64,000 bases of DNA from Flaviramulus sp. BrNp1-15 (GTDB taxonomy: Bacteria > Bacteroidota > Bacteroidia > Flavobacteriales > Flavobacteriaceae). The translations under genes were made by a program, and so were the position numbers. The notes beneath the pieces were generated by a model. It saw only the letters and a program-made list of their open reading frames with translations. It was not told where the DNA came from and searched no databases. The DNA lies in the NCBI RefSeq assembly GCF_022259695.1, contig NZ_CP092099.1, positions 2,998,001 to 3,062,000 on the forward strand, read 5' to 3'. This document shows, piece by piece, positions 1 through 9,855 of this stretch. The first letter of the stretch is position 1. Each line of letters starts with the position of its first letter.

Positions 1-2
1 CA

Positions 3-77
3 AACAACAGAAAAGACGAAGTATCTCCTTGGTTAGAAGCTTTTGTGAATGCAAGGGTTTGGCTAGAGAAAAAATAG
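3..77 (+). CDS. 3' end of an unidentified gene (partial)
   Basis: An open frame runs in from the left edge and stops with TAG at 75-77, leaving 24 residues that end in NARVWLEKK. The aromatic and charged residues look like a real protein C-terminus, and a strong hairpin terminator follows directly, which supports a gene ending here. The family cannot be named from so short a piece. Confidence 0.5.
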   Translation, partial: NNRKDEVSPWLEAFVNARVWLEKK

Positions 78-100
78 AATAATTAAAAATAAGAGTTATA

Positions 101-138
101 AAAAACTCCGAAGTAAAAATTTTTACTTCGGGGTTTTT
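101..138. terminator. bidirectional terminator between the left-edge gene and ppdK
   Basis: This is a near-perfect inverted repeat. The arms pair base by base from 101-119 to 120-138, with one G-T wobble (107/132), a GC-containing core (CTCCGAAG/CTTCGGGG), and A-runs and T-runs on the outside. It sits between a plus-strand gene ending at 77 and the minus-strand ppdK ending at 167, so it can serve both. Confidence 0.8.
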
Positions 139-166
139 GAATTTAAACAAAGAAAAATGAAAAATT

Positions 167-2896
167 TTATAAGGCTCCTTTAATAACTGCCTGTGCAGAT
201 ACTAGTCTAGCAATTGGCACTCTATATGGTGAACAACTCACATAATCCATTCCTGTTTTATAACAGAATTCTACAGAACTTGGTTCTCCTCCGTGCTCAC
301 CACATATACCTACTTTTAGGTTTGGTTTGACGCTTCTACCTTTTTCTGTTCCCATTTTTACTAACTGTCCTACACCTTCTTGATCTAATACTTCAAAAGG
401 ATCTACTTTTAAAATACCTTTCTGGATATAAATTGGTAAAAACTTGCCTGCATCATCACGTGAATATCCAAATGTCATTTGAGTTAAATCATTTGTTCCA
501 AACGAGAAGAAATCAGCTTTTTCTGCAATTAAATCTGCCATTAAAGCAGCTCTTGGAACTTCAATCATAGTTCCTACTAGATACTCAATAGTGTCATTAC
601 GTTCTTCAAAGATTTTGTTAGCAGTACTTCTAATAATTTGCTCTTGTGCTTCAAATTCTTTAACTGTTCCTACCAAAGGCACCATAATTTCTGGTTTACA
701 AATAATGCCTCGTTCTTTTAAATTTAAAGCAGCTTCAATAATTGCTCTCGTTTGCATTTCTGTAATCTCTGGGTAGGTATTACCTAATCTACAACCTCTA
801 TGACCAAGCATTGGGTTAAATTCTTCAAGTTCAGCAACTTTATTTTTAACCGCTTGTAAAGAAATATGCATATCTTCAGCTAACTCTTTTTGAGTAGCCA
901 GTTGATGAGGCACAAATTCATGCAATGGTGGGTCTAATAAACGAATGGTTACTGATAAGCCTTGCATAGCTTCAAAAATACCTTCAAAATCTGCACGTTG
1001 CATAGGTAATAATTCATCTAAAGCTTGTTTTCTACCTTTAACAGTATCTGCTAAAATCATCTCACGCATTGCTTTAATTCGGTCTACTTCAAAAAACATG
1101 TGTTCTGTTCGTGTTAAACCAATACCTTGGGCACCAAAATTACGTGCTACTTTAGCATCTTTTGGGCTATCTGCATTAGTTCTAACTTTCATTATAGCAT
1201 ATTTCTCTGTAAGCTTCATAACCTCTCCAAACTCACCACTTAACTCTGGTTCCATGGTTGCTACTTTGCCTTCTATAATATTACCTGTAGAACCATTTAA
1301 TGAAATCCAATCACCTTCGTGATACTCATGACCATCTACTGTTAAAGTTCTGTTTTTATAATCTATTTTTAAAGCACCAGCACCAGATATACAACATTTA
1401 CCCATACCACGAGCTACAACCGCAGCATGCGATGTCATACCTCCACGAGCAGTTAAAATACCTTTAGCTATATTCATACCTTCTAAATCTTCTGGAGAAG
1501 TTTCAATACGTACTAGAATACTATTTTTATATTTATGAGCTTCGTCTGCAAAAAATACAATTTTACCAGTCGCTGCTCCTGGAGAAGCTGGTAACCCTTG
1601 TGCAATTACATGAGCTCTTTTTAAAGCTTTTGGATCGAAAATTGGATGTAATAATTCATCTAATTTATTAGGCTCTAATAAAAGAAGCGCTTCTTTTTCA
1701 TCAATCATACCTTCTTTTAATAAGTCCATAGTTATTTTAACCATGGCCGCTCCTGTACGCTTACCATTTCTGGTTTGTAGAATCCAAAGTTTTCCATCTT
1801 GAATGGTAAACTCCATATCCTGCATATCTCTATAATGCTTTTCTAAAATATCTTGATATGAATTAAGTTCATTATAAATTGATGGCATTAACTCTTCCAA
1901 AGAAGGATAGTTTTCTGCTCTATCTTCTTCTTCAATTTTAGCTAATTCTGCCCAACGTTGCGAACCTAATTTGGTAATTTGTTGTGGAGTTCTAACACCT
2001 GCAACAACATCTTCACCTTGTGCATTAATTAAATATTCGCCATTAAACACATTCTCTCCAGTACCTGCATCTCTTGTAAAACATACACCTGTACCAGAGT
2101 TATCACCCATATTACCATAAACCATGGCTTGTACATTTACAGCAGTACCCCAATCTGCAGGATACCCATGCATATTTCTATAGTACACAGCACGATCTCC
2201 ATTCCAACTATTAAATACTGCTATAACAGCACCCCAAAGTTGATCCCAAGGGTTTGTTGGAAAATCATGCCCTGTTCTTTTTTTAACTGCATCTTTAAAA
2301 TCGTAAACAAGATCTTTTAAATCTTGAATAGTGAATTCGGTATCTAAATGAATACCTCTTTTTTCTTTAAGATGTTCCATTATTTCTTCAAAAGGATCGA
2401 TATCTTCTTTTGAAGCTGGTTTCATACCTAGCACAACACCTCCATACATTTGAATAAATCTTCTATAAGAATCCCAAGCAAATTGTTCGTTATTGGTTTT
2501 TTTGGCTAATCCTAAAACAACTTCATCGTTCATACCCAAATTCAAAACAGTATCCATCATTCCTGGCATAGATACTCTGGCTCCAGAACGAACAGAAACT
2601 AATAACGGATTTTCTTTATCTCCAAAAGTAGTTCCCATTAAAGATTCTATATTAGCTATAGACGCTTCAACTTCATCTTTAATCATTTCTACTACGGTTT
2701 CTTGACCTAAAGAATTGTATTCGGTACAAACCTCTGTTGTAATTGTAAATCCTGGTGGTACTGGAATTCCTATTGAACTCATTTCAGCTAAATTTGCCCC
2801 TTTTCCTCCCAACAGGTTTTTCATTTTGCTGTTACCATCGGCCGATTTATTGCCAAATTTATAAACGCGCGTTTTTACATTTTCTAGTATTTCCAT
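167..2896 (-). CDS. ppdK: pyruvate, phosphate dikinase
   Basis: It interconverts pyruvate + ATP + Pi with phosphoenolpyruvate + AMP + PPi in the cytosol. At 909 aa it has the full family length. The N-terminal ATP-grasp part begins with GGKGANLAEM (about residues 30-39). The swivelling phosphohistidine domain has GGMTSHAAVVARGMG with catalytic His490 and the neighbouring regulatory Thr488. The C-terminal PEP/pyruvate-binding barrel ends with the conserved CGEHGG region near residue 860. It is a single gene, separated from the pfl genes by 282 bp. An Fnr-type site and a -7 box lie 43-86 bp upstream, so expression probably rises at low oxygen, where the enzyme could run toward pyruvate and recover ATP from PPi (inference). 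Confidence 0.97.
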   Translation of the reverse strand: MEILENVKTRVYKFGNKSADGNSKMKNLLGGKGANLAEMSSIGIPVPPGFTITTEVCTEYNSLGQETVVEMIKDEVEASIANIESLMGTTFGDKENPLLVSVRSGARVSMPGMMDTVLNLGMNDEVVLGLAKKTNNEQFAWDSYRRFIQMYGGVVLGMKPASKEDIDPFEEIMEHLKEKRGIHLDTEFTIQDLKDLVYDFKDAVKKRTGHDFPTNPWDQLWGAVIAVFNSWNGDRAVYYRNMHGYPADWGTAVNVQAMVYGNMGDNSGTGVCFTRDAGTGENVFNGEYLINAQGEDVVAGVRTPQQITKLGSQRWAELAKIEEEDRAENYPSLEELMPSIYNELNSYQDILEKHYRDMQDMEFTIQDGKLWILQTRNGKRTGAAMVKITMDLLKEGMIDEKEALLLLEPNKLDELLHPIFDPKALKRAHVIAQGLPASPGAATGKIVFFADEAHKYKNSILVRIETSPEDLEGMNIAKGILTARGGMTSHAAVVARGMGKCCISGAGALKIDYKNRTLTVDGHEYHEGDWISLNGSTGNIIEGKVATMEPELSGEFGEVMKLTEKYAIMKVRTNADSPKDAKVARNFGAQGIGLTRTEHMFFEVDRIKAMREMILADTVKGRKQALDELLPMQRADFEGIFEAMQGLSVTIRLLDPPLHEFVPHQLATQKELAEDMHISLQAVKNKVAELEEFNPMLGHRGCRLGNTYPEITEMQTRAIIEAALNLKERGIICKPEIMVPLVGTVKEFEAQEQIIRSTANKIFEERNDTIEYLVGTMIEVPRAALMADLIAEKADFFSFGTNDLTQMTFGYSRDDAGKFLPIYIQKGILKVDPFEVLDQEGVGQLVKMGTEKGRSVKPNLKVGICGEHGGEPSSVEFCYKTGMDYVSCSPYRVPIARLVSAQAVIKGAL

Positions 2897-2938
2897 GATA
2901 TAAATTTTATTTAAATTCCTTTTATTATAATCATGAGT

Positions 2939-2982
2939 AAAAGTAGCTTCAAAAAGAAAGTTATCTCATGACAAAAATCATA
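2939..2982 (-). promoter_or_regulatory. Crp/Fnr-type site and -7 box of ppdK
   Basis: The dyad ATGACAAAAATCAT at 2969-2982 lies 29.5 bp from a minus-strand -7 box TACTTTTT (2939-2946, 7 of 8 to TAnnTTTG). Spacing is identical to that at pflB, ccoI, ccoS and hemN. The start codon is about 43 bp downstream of the box. Confidence 0.65.
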
Positions 2983-3119
2983 AAATACTTTATAAATAAT
3001 GTTTTATTAATAATTGAACCTGCTTATTATCAAAATATTAACTAAAATCACTTCTGCCTAAAAATGTTTTTAGAAGCTATTCTTTTCACTTTATAAAAAT
3101 CACAAAAAATAGGGTACTA

Positions 3120-3153
3120 AAAAAGCGCTTTCATATTCTTGAAAGCGCTTTTT
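3120..3153 (-). terminator. terminator of the pflB-pflA-OFA operon
   Basis: A perfect 14-bp stem (3120-3133 with 3140-3153) with GAAAGCGC-type core, 6-nt loop and flanking A/T runs lies 26 bp beyond the transporter stop codon. It reads as a Rho-independent terminator on the minus strand and could also act on plus-strand transcripts. Confidence 0.85.
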
Positions 3154-3178
3154 CTGACTAACCATCTAATATAAAAAT

Positions 3179-4435
3179 CTAAACAAACGCTAGACTTTTT
3201 TCCATGCTTTTATATGCTTTTGTAACTGAACGTTTCATTAATAAAGACACTATAAGTGCTATAACAAATAAACCTGCAAATACTGCTAAAGTAGCATCTA
3301 ATGATCCTGTAGCATTTTTAACAACATCGTAAATTGTAGGACCAACGACTCCTGCAAGTGCCCATGCTGTTAAAACCATTCCGTGGATAGCACCTAATTG
3401 TTTGGTACCAAATAAGTCTCCCAAAAATGCTGGTAGAGTTGCAAAACCTCCTCCATACATTGTGATTACAGTAAACAGAACTATTAAAAATGTTAATTCC
3501 ATTGAAATTTTTGGCAAAAAGTAGAATGCTAAAACTTGAAATACAAAGAAAACAATATACGTGTTTGCTCTACCTAAATAATCTGAAAGACTAGACCACA
3601 TAATTCTACCTAAACCATTAAACACACCTATTAATCCTACTATAGCTGCAGCTTCCATTGGTGTATAGCTTAATTTTTCTTGCATCATTGGACTTGCAGC
3701 AGATATAATTGCAATACCACAAGCAATGTTGATAAACATCATAATCCAGATGTAATAAAATCGTGGAGTTTTTAACGATTCCATAGCATTGATATTAGAA
3801 ATATCAGCTTTTATAACGTTACCTTCTCCTGGTTTAAAACCTGATGGCATATAACCTTCTGGAGGTCTTTCTATATACCTTGCAGAAGATAAGATTAACG
3901 TCATATAGATTAAACCTAAAACATAGAACGCATTAGAAACTCCTACAGCATCAAAAAGTGATTGCATAACAGGCCCGAAAATTAAAGCTGCAAAACCAAA
4001 TCCCATAATAGCCATTCCTGTTGCTAAACCACGTTTATCTGGAAACCATTTTACCAAAGTACTTACTGGTGTAATGTAACCTAACCCTAAACCAATTCCG
4101 CCTATAACTCCATAACATAAATAAAAAAGCGGTAGCGATTCTAATTGAACTGCTAACCCAGATCCTAAAATACCAACACCATAAAAAATTCCGGCAGTTG
4201 TTCCGCTAACTTTTGGTCCTACTTTTTCTACCCAGCGTCCTAAAAAAGCTGCTGATAAACCAAGTAACAAAATGGCAATTTTAAATGCCCATTTTATAAC
4301 GCTTCCATCAACATCAAAAATATCTTTTACTGGATTAGTCATTACAGAATATGCATAAACAGAACCTATTGAAATATGAATTCCAACTGCTGAAGCAGCT
4401 ATTAACCATCTATTTTTTAATTTTTGTGTTTTCAT
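3179..4435 (-). CDS. OFA-family major facilitator transporter
   Basis: This 418-aa inner-membrane protein has about 12 hydrophobic segments and the N-terminus NRWLIAASAVGIHISIGSVY typical of the oxalate/formate antiporter (OFA) branch of the MFS, together with the loop KWFPDKRGLATGMAIMGFG between helices 4 and 5. It is the last gene of pflB-pflA-OFA, 34 bp after pflA, and is followed by a strong terminator. Because pyruvate formate-lyase makes formate, and no FocA-like channel is seen nearby, a role in formate or other monocarboxylate exchange is likely. The substrate cannot be read from the sequence; oxalate and lactate carriers occur in the same family. Confidence 0.88.
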   Translation of the reverse strand: MKTQKLKNRWLIAASAVGIHISIGSVYAYSVMTNPVKDIFDVDGSVIKWAFKIAILLLGLSAAFLGRWVEKVGPKVSGTTAGIFYGVGILGSGLAVQLESLPLFYLCYGVIGGIGLGLGYITPVSTLVKWFPDKRGLATGMAIMGFGFAALIFGPVMQSLFDAVGVSNAFYVLGLIYMTLILSSARYIERPPEGYMPSGFKPGEGNVIKADISNINAMESLKTPRFYYIWIMMFINIACGIAIISAASPMMQEKLSYTPMEAAAIVGLIGVFNGLGRIMWSSLSDYLGRANTYIVFFVFQVLAFYFLPKISMELTFLIVLFTVITMYGGGFATLPAFLGDLFGTKQLGAIHGMVLTAWALAGVVGPTIYDVVKNATGSLDATLAVFAGLFVIALIVSLLMKRSVTKAYKSMEKSLAFV

Positions 4436-4469
4436 TTGATTAGTTTTTAATTTTCCCTTTGCCTGTATT

Positions 4470-5243
4470 TTAATTTACTCTTACTTCTTTAAAGTAATTT
4501 TTTAAAATATTGGCAGCTGCATCAATCTCTTCCTTTGTATTTTCTCTAGCGTCTTTAAGTTGATAATCCCAACCTAAAGCCTCCCATTTATGAATACCTA
4601 ATTTGTGGTAAGGTTGAATTTCAATTTTTTCAATGGTTTTATAATCTTTAAAATGATTACCTAAATCATGTAATAATTCTGGTTTATTAGTTATACCTGG
4701 AATTAACACATATCTCAACCACATTTTTTTTCCTGAATCCTCTCTGTGTTTTGCTAATTTAAAGGCGATTTCTTTATTTGGTTTTCCTGTTAAAGCCACA
4801 TAGCCTTCTTCTGTCACATGCTTTATGTCCAACATAATTAAATCTGCATATTCATCTAAAAGATCTTTTGAAAAATGGTTTAATATTCTACCATTAGTAT
4901 CAATATTAGTATGAATACTTTCTGCTTTTAACAATTTAAAAAATGAAATGAGTTCTTTAGATTGCAATAAAGGTTCTCCTCCAGAAACAGTAACGCCTCC
5001 TTTTTTACCAAAATACGGTTTAAGCTTTACTGCCATTTCTACCAACTCTTTAACATGATATTCTTTACCACCAGAAGTTGCTATGGCATCAGGGTTATGG
5101 CAATACAAACATTTTAATTTACAGCCTTGTAAAAACACAACCATACGAATACCTGGGCCATCATGTGTACCAAAAGATTCTATTGAATGTACTTGTAATA
5201 TGTTTTCTGTTGTTTTGATAAAGCAAAGTTTTAATTTAAGCAT
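4470..5243 (-). CDS. pflA: pyruvate formate-lyase activating enzyme
   Basis: This radical-SAM enzyme uses a [4Fe-4S] cluster and S-adenosylmethionine to place the glycyl radical on PflB. The cluster motif CKLKCLYC has Cys41, Cys45 and Cys48, preceded by SIESFGTHDGPGIR, the signature of glycyl-radical activases. GGEPLLQ follows near residue 90. The 257-aa length is normal. The first 16 residues are unlike the family, but no other ATG precedes the conserved part, so the start at 5243 is probably right. That ATG lies inside a strong hairpin in the pflB-pflA gap, which may hold activase synthesis below that of PflB. Confidence 0.95.
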   Translation of the reverse strand: MLKLKLCFIKTTENILQVHSIESFGTHDGPGIRMVVFLQGCKLKCLYCHNPDAIATSGGKEYHVKELVEMAVKLKPYFGKKGGVTVSGGEPLLQSKELISFFKLLKAESIHTNIDTNGRILNHFSKDLLDEYADLIMLDIKHVTEEGYVALTGKPNKEIAFKLAKHREDSGKKMWLRYVLIPGITNKPELLHDLGNHFKDYKTIEKIEIQPYHKLGIHKWEALGWDYQLKDARENTKEEIDAAANILKNYFKEVRVN

Positions 5244-5276
5244 CTGAGAAGAAGACCTACTCTTCTTCTCTAGATG
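5241..5276 (-). promoter_or_regulatory. hairpin enclosing the pflA start codon
   Basis: A perfect 10-bp stem (5246-5255 with 5261-5270, 5-nt loop) is extended by a further 5 bp (5241-5245 with 5272-5276) around a one-base bulge. The complement of the pflA ATG is 5241-5243, so the start codon and its upstream region would be paired in the mRNA. There is no T-run after it, so it is more likely a translation or mRNA-stability element than a terminator. Confidence 0.6.
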
Positions 5277-5297
5277 CCTTCAAAATATTAACAATAA

Positions 5298-7523
5298 CTA
5301 CATAGATTCGTGGAAAGAACGTGTAATAACCTCTAACTGCTGTTCTCTAGTTAATCTAACAAAATTTACTGCGTAACCAGAAACACGAATTGTTAATTGA
5401 GGATATTTTTCTGGGTGCTCCATAGCATCAAGCAATGTTTCTTTATCAAACACATTAACATTAACATGTTGTGCATTTCTTGAGAAATAGCCATCCAAAA
5501 TGGTTCCTAAATTTTCGATTTGCTCTTCTGTATTTGCACCTAAAGATTTTGGAACAATTGAAAACGTATTAGAAATACCATCTTGTGAGTCTTTATAATC
5601 TATTTTAGCTACAGAGTTTAATGAAGCAATAGCGCCTTGAGAATCTCTACCATGCATTGGATTTGCTCCTGGTGCAAAAGGAATACCTTTGGCTCTACCA
5701 TCTGGTGTGGCTCCTGTTTTCTTACCATAAGACACATTAGATGTAATAGTTAAAACAGACATAGTTGATTCTGCATTTTTATAAACAGACAGTTTTTTTA
5801 ATTCGTTATTAAAATCTGCTACCGCTTTTGCAGCTAAAGTATCTACACGATCATCGTCGTTTCCATATTTAGGAAATTCTCCTTCAATTTTAAAGTCTAC
5901 AGTTAAACCTTCTTCATTTCTTATAGGTTTTACTTTAGCATATTTAATTGCTGAAAGTGAATCTGCAACAATTGATAATCCTGCAATACCATAGGCAATA
6001 TTAATACTTGGATTAGTATCAATTAAAGCCATTTGTGCTTTTTCGTAATAATACTTATCATGCATGAAGTGGATTATATTCATAGAATCATTATACACTC
6101 TTGCTACATCCTTCATGGCTACTTTAAAGTTTGCCGCAACTTTATCGTAGTCTAAATATTCATCGGTATATTCTGGAATACCATCAACTATTTGTGTTCC
6201 TGTAGTCTCACAACGTCCTCCATTTAAAGCTAGCAATAGTGTTTTAGCTAAATTAGTACGAGCTCCAAAGAATTGAATTGATTTTCCTAATTCTTGATAA
6301 GATACACAACAAGCAATTCCATAATCATCAGAACCTCTAGTTGTTCTCATTAAATTATCATTTTCAAATTGAATTGAAGATGTATCAATTGCAACTTTTG
6401 CACAATAATCTTTAAAGTTTTGTGGTAAGTTTTCAGACCAAAGTATTGTCATATTTGGTTCTGGTGAAGGTCCTAAATTATACAATGTATTTAAGAATCT
6501 AAAAGAGTTTTTAGTCACTTTTGTTCTACCATCATCAAACATACCGCCAATTGCTTCTGTTACCCAAGTTGGGTCTCCTGCAAAAATTTCATCGTACGCC
6601 CCCATTCTTAAATGGCGAACCATACGTAATTTCATTACAAACTGATCGATATATTCTTGAGCTTCTTCTTCTGTAATTAAACCTTCTTGTAAATCATTTT
6701 CAATATATATATCTAAGAATGTAGATACATTACCTAAAGACATTGCTGCACCGTCTTGTTCTTTTACAGCTGCTAAATAAGCCATGTATGTCCATTGTAC
6801 AGCTTCTTGAGCATTTTCAGCTGGACGACTTAAATCTAAATCGTATTTTGCTCCCAATTCAATCATTTCCTGCAATGCTCTTATTTGCTCAGAAACTTCT
6901 TCACGTAAACGAATAACAGCATCGGTCATTGGACCTGCTATATTTTCTAAATCTTCTTTTTTAGATTTTATTAAAAAGTCAATTCCGTAAAGTGCTATAC
7001 GACGATAATCACCAATAATTCTTCCTCTTGCATAATTATCTGGTAAACCTGTTAAAAAACCTAATGAACGGTATTTTTTAATTTCTGTAGTATAGGCATC
7101 AAAAACACCATCATTATGTGTTTTTACATATTTTGAGAACAATTCTGTTAAAGCATCATTAGGTTTTAAACCGTGTTCAGACAGTGCTTTTTGAACCACT
7201 TTAAACCCTCCAAAAGGTTTCATGGTACGCTTTAATAGCTCATCTGTTTGAAGCCCTACTATTACCTCGTTCGCTCTATCAATATATCCAGCATTAAAAG
7301 CACTTACTGTAGAAATAGTTTCAGTATCTACAGAGCGCACCCCGTTGTTCTGTCTTTCTTCTTGGGTTGCTTTTTTACAAATTTCCCATAGTTTTTGAGT
7401 TTTTTCACTTGGACCAACTAAAAAATCGCCTGTTCCATAGTATGGGGTAACATTATTAACAACAAAATCTCTAACATTGACTTTCTCAGTCCAAATTCCG
7501 TATTTAAATTGTTTTACTTCCAT
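5298..7523 (-). CDS. pflB: pyruvate formate-lyase (formate acetyltransferase)
   Basis: It cleaves pyruvate with CoA to acetyl-CoA and formate by a glycyl-radical mechanism in the cytosol under anoxic or micro-oxic conditions. The 741-aa protein has the adjacent catalytic cysteines Cys405-Cys406 ([10 protein letters not shown]). The C-terminal radical loop [12 protein letters not shown] has the radical glycine at Gly716, 25 residues from the end as in the family. It heads the operon with pflA and the OFA transporter. A perfect 12-bp dyad and a consensus -7 box lie upstream. The radical form is destroyed by oxygen, which fits Fnr-type control. Confidence 0.98.
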   Translation of the reverse strand: MEVKQFKYGIWTEKVNVRDFVVNNVTPYYGTGDFLVGPSEKTQKLWEICKKATQEERQNNGVRSVDTETISTVSAFNAGYIDRANEVIVGLQTDELLKRTMKPFGGFKVVQKALSEHGLKPNDALTELFSKYVKTHNDGVFDAYTTEIKKYRSLGFLTGLPDNYARGRIIGDYRRIALYGIDFLIKSKKEDLENIAGPMTDAVIRLREEVSEQIRALQEMIELGAKYDLDLSRPAENAQEAVQWTYMAYLAAVKEQDGAAMSLGNVSTFLDIYIENDLQEGLITEEEAQEYIDQFVMKLRMVRHLRMGAYDEIFAGDPTWVTEAIGGMFDDGRTKVTKNSFRFLNTLYNLGPSPEPNMTILWSENLPQNFKDYCAKVAIDTSSIQFENDNLMRTTRGSDDYGIACCVSYQELGKSIQFFGARTNLAKTLLLALNGGRCETTGTQIVDGIPEYTDEYLDYDKVAANFKVAMKDVARVYNDSMNIIHFMHDKYYYEKAQMALIDTNPSINIAYGIAGLSIVADSLSAIKYAKVKPIRNEEGLTVDFKIEGEFPKYGNDDDRVDTLAAKAVADFNNELKKLSVYKNAESTMSVLTITSNVSYGKKTGATPDGRAKGIPFAPGANPMHGRDSQGAIASLNSVAKIDYKDSQDGISNTFSIVPKSLGANTEEQIENLGTILDGYFSRNAQHVNVNVFDKETLLDAMEHPEKYPQLTIRVSGYAVNFVRLTREQQLEVITRSFHESM

Positions 7524-7574
7524 CGTCTTTTTTATTAATATTTTGTAACAATTCTATTATCTATTTTATGTGAA

Positions 7575-7618
7575 CAAAATTAGACTCAGTTTTTAATTAT
7601 AAACCTGACAATTGTCAT
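7575..7618 (-). promoter_or_regulatory. Crp/Fnr-type site and -7 box of pflB
   Basis: The perfect palindrome TGACAATTGTCA (7606-7617) is centred 29.5 bp from the edge of a consensus minus-strand -7 box TAATTTTG (7575-7582). The predicted start of transcription is near 7570, which puts the dyad at about -41.5, a class II activator position. Confidence 0.75.
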
Positions 7619-7933
7619 AAAACCTAATACAAAAGAAGGTTCTATGAGCTTTTTTATTAACGAAAACGTTTGAGTTTTGTCGGTACAAAAATGAAATATT
7701 TATACTTTTAACTAATTTGTTACATATAATTAATTACACTTCACTTTTATTGATTGATTTTTATATTTTTTTTCAGTTTCATATGCTAATTATTTAAAAA
7801 TATGCGTTTTATCTAATTCATCTAAAAAAACCTAAATACATTAATTTCATTTATTTATACCATCACAATATTTTATCAAATTCACAAAAAACACTTGAAA
7901 CAAATTAGGATTTACTCCTTTTTCTATGCCTTA
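7619..7933. other. AT-rich intergenic DNA between pflB and fadD promoters
   Basis: The whole gap between pflB and fadD is 466 bp, the longest gene-free stretch in the window. Its two ends hold the pflB and fadD promoters. The middle is very AT-rich, with no convincing open frame, RNA gene, repeat or further operator on either strand. Confidence 0.5.
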
Positions 7934-7963
7934 TTTGAAAATCCTTTTTATTTTCATACTTTG
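7934..7963 (+). promoter_or_regulatory. probable promoter of the acyl-CoA synthetase gene
   Basis: TTTG at 7934-7937 is followed after 19 bp by TACTTTG (7957-7963), a one-base-shorter variant of the Bacteroidota TTG-N19-TAnnTTTG promoter. The ATG follows 26 bp later. The short -7 box makes this a moderate call. Confidence 0.45.
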
Positions 7964-7989
7964 CGACACTAGATTATATAGATTAACAA

Positions 7990-9762
7990 ATGACTGAAGT
8001 AAAAAGACTTTTTGACTTTCCTTATTACCAATTAGAAAATAAGCCTAATGATGCTGCCCTAGTTACAAAATACGATGGTGTATGGGTTAAAACCTCAACT
8101 CAAGAATATATTGATAAAGCAAATACAATAAGTAGAGCCTTATTAAAATTGGGTGTTAAAAAGGATGATAAAATAGCCGTTATTTCCACTACAAATAGAA
8201 CGGAATGGAATATAATGGATATTGGGATACTACAAGTTGGTGCCCAAAATATTCCTATTTACCCAACCATTTGTGCAGAAGATTATGAGTATGTACTTAA
8301 TCATAGTGAATCTATTTATTGCTTTGTTTCAGATGAAGAAGTATTAGAAAAAGTAAACAAGGTAAAAGCGAATACCAAAATAAAAGAAGTTTACTCATTT
8401 GACCATATTAAGGGTTGCAAGCATTATTCAGAATTATTTGAGCTTGGAAAAGACACATCAAACCAAAATGAAGTTGAAGCTAGAAAAGATGCTGTAAAAT
8501 CATCAGATTTAGCTACTATTATATATACTTCTGGTACTACAGGAAAACCAAAAGGCGTGATGTTATCTCACTGGAACATTACCAGTAATGCTTTAGAAAG
8601 CTTTCCTAGAGTTCCTTTAAAAGGTAACGATACAAGAGTATTAAGCTTTTTACCTATTTGCCACATTTTTGAGCGCTTACTTATTTATGTTTATCAATAT
8701 GCTGGCACATCTATTTATTTTGCTGAGGGTATTGATAAAATTGGAGAAAATGCTAAAGAAATTAAGCCCAACCTAATGAGTGTTGTACCAAGGCTGCTAG
8801 AAAAGGTTTACGACAAAATTATGGCTAAAGCTGCAGAATTATCTGGTATTAAAAAAGCGTTGTTTTTCTGGGCTGTTGCTTTAGGAGAAAAATGGGAACC
8901 TTATAAGCAAAATGGCGCTTGGTATGAGCTTCAATTAAAAATTGCCAACAAGCTTATTTTTAGTAAATGGAAAGCTGCACTTGGTGGTGAGTTATATACT
9001 ATGGTATCTGGTAGTGCACCTTTACAACCTCGATTAACCAGAATTTTTTCTGCTGCGGGTATGCAAATTATGGAAGGTTATGGACTAACAGAAACTTCTC
9101 CAGTTGTTTCAGTAGGCAAATATGCAGATCATTTATTTAGAGTTGGTACCGTTGGAAAACCTATTAATGGTGTAGAAGTAAAAATTGCTGATGATGGTGA
9201 AATTCTAATTAAAGGACCAAATGTGATGCTAGGGTATTATAAAGACCCTGAAAAAACAGCAAGCGTAATGACAGATGATTATTTCCATACTGGAGATAAA
9301 GGTGAAATTGATGTTGATGGTTTCTTAAAAATTACCGGCCGAAAAAAGGAAATGTTTAAAACCTCTGGCGGTAAATATGTTATTCCTACACTTCTTGAAA
9401 ACGAATTAAAACAATCTCGATTTATCGAACAAATTATGGTTATTGGTGAAGGTGAAAAAATGCCTGCTGCACTTATACAGCCTAACTTTGAATTTATAAA
9501 AGATTGGATAGAAAGAAAACAAGAAAACATTGGCACTTCTATAGAAGAAATTGTAAACTCAGAAATTATACAATCAAGAATTCAAGAAGAAGTAGATAAA
9601 TGCAATAAAAAGTTTGGTAAGTGGGAACAAATAAAAAGATTTGAGCTTACTCCAGAAATTTGGTCTATTGATGCTGGACATCTTACTCCTACCCTTAAAA
9701 TGAAAAGAGATGTAATTAAAAAAATGTATAAAGATTTAATTGAAAAAATATACAGACCATAG
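7990..9762 (+). CDS. fadD: long-chain fatty acid--CoA ligase
   Basis: It activates fatty acids to acyl-CoA through an acyl-adenylate, probably at the inner face of the membrane. The 590-aa protein shows the AMP-binding P-loop YTSGTTGKPKGVMLSH (about residues 179-194), the motif GYGLTETSP and the C-terminal motif YFHTGDKGEIDVDGFLKITG with GRKKE. It belongs to the AMP-forming 'long-chain synthetase' branch. It lies just upstream of the marR-led beta-oxidation cluster, separated by 118 bp with no clear terminator, so partial read-through is possible. The symbol is by function; the exact chain-length preference is not visible. Confidence 0.93.
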   Translation: MTEVKRLFDFPYYQLENKPNDAALVTKYDGVWVKTSTQEYIDKANTISRALLKLGVKKDDKIAVISTTNRTEWNIMDIGILQVGAQNIPIYPTICAEDYEYVLNHSESIYCFVSDEEVLEKVNKVKANTKIKEVYSFDHIKGCKHYSELFELGKDTSNQNEVEARKDAVKSSDLATIIYTSGTTGKPKGVMLSHWNITSNALESFPRVPLKGNDTRVLSFLPICHIFERLLIYVYQYAGTSIYFAEGIDKIGENAKEIKPNLMSVVPRLLEKVYDKIMAKAAELSGIKKALFFWAVALGEKWEPYKQNGAWYELQLKIANKLIFSKWKAALGGELYTMVSGSAPLQPRLTRIFSAAGMQIMEGYGLTETSPVVSVGKYADHLFRVGTVGKPINGVEVKIADDGEILIKGPNVMLGYYKDPEKTASVMTDDYFHTGDKGEIDVDGFLKITGRKKEMFKTSGGKYVIPTLLENELKQSRFIEQIMVIGEGEKMPAALIQPNFEFIKDWIERKQENIGTSIEEIVNSEIIQSRIQEEVDKCNKKFGKWEQIKRFELTPEIWSIDAGHLTPTLKMKRDVIKKMYKDLIEKIYRP

Positions 9763-9824
9763 TTAATATCAATCCAAAAAACAACTTAACCGCCTCTTAA
9801 TAAAACATCTATATATTTTTTATT

Positions 9825-9852
9825 AAATTTATTATGCGTGCATAATAAATTT
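9825..9852. promoter_or_regulatory. palindromic operator upstream of marR
   Basis: A perfect inverted repeat has 13-bp arms (9825-9837 and 9840-9852) around a 2-bp centre; the core reads TTATTATGC-GT-GCATAATAA. It covers the expected -33 region immediately upstream of the marR -7 box. This is the size and symmetry expected for a MarR dimer, so negative autoregulation with derepression by an acyl-CoA or fatty acid is inferred. Confidence 0.75.
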
Positions 9853-9855
9853 TCA

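Noticed and set aside
945-1322. A 125-codon plus-strand open frame inside ppdK
   Set aside because: It is antisense to conserved, catalytic parts of ppdK and its translation looks like no protein family; the same holds for other opposite-strand frames inside genes.
7534-7725. TGTAAC and GTTACA sequences in the pflB-fadD gap as ECF promoters
   Set aside because: Neither has CGTC 17 bp away, and the region is very AT-rich.
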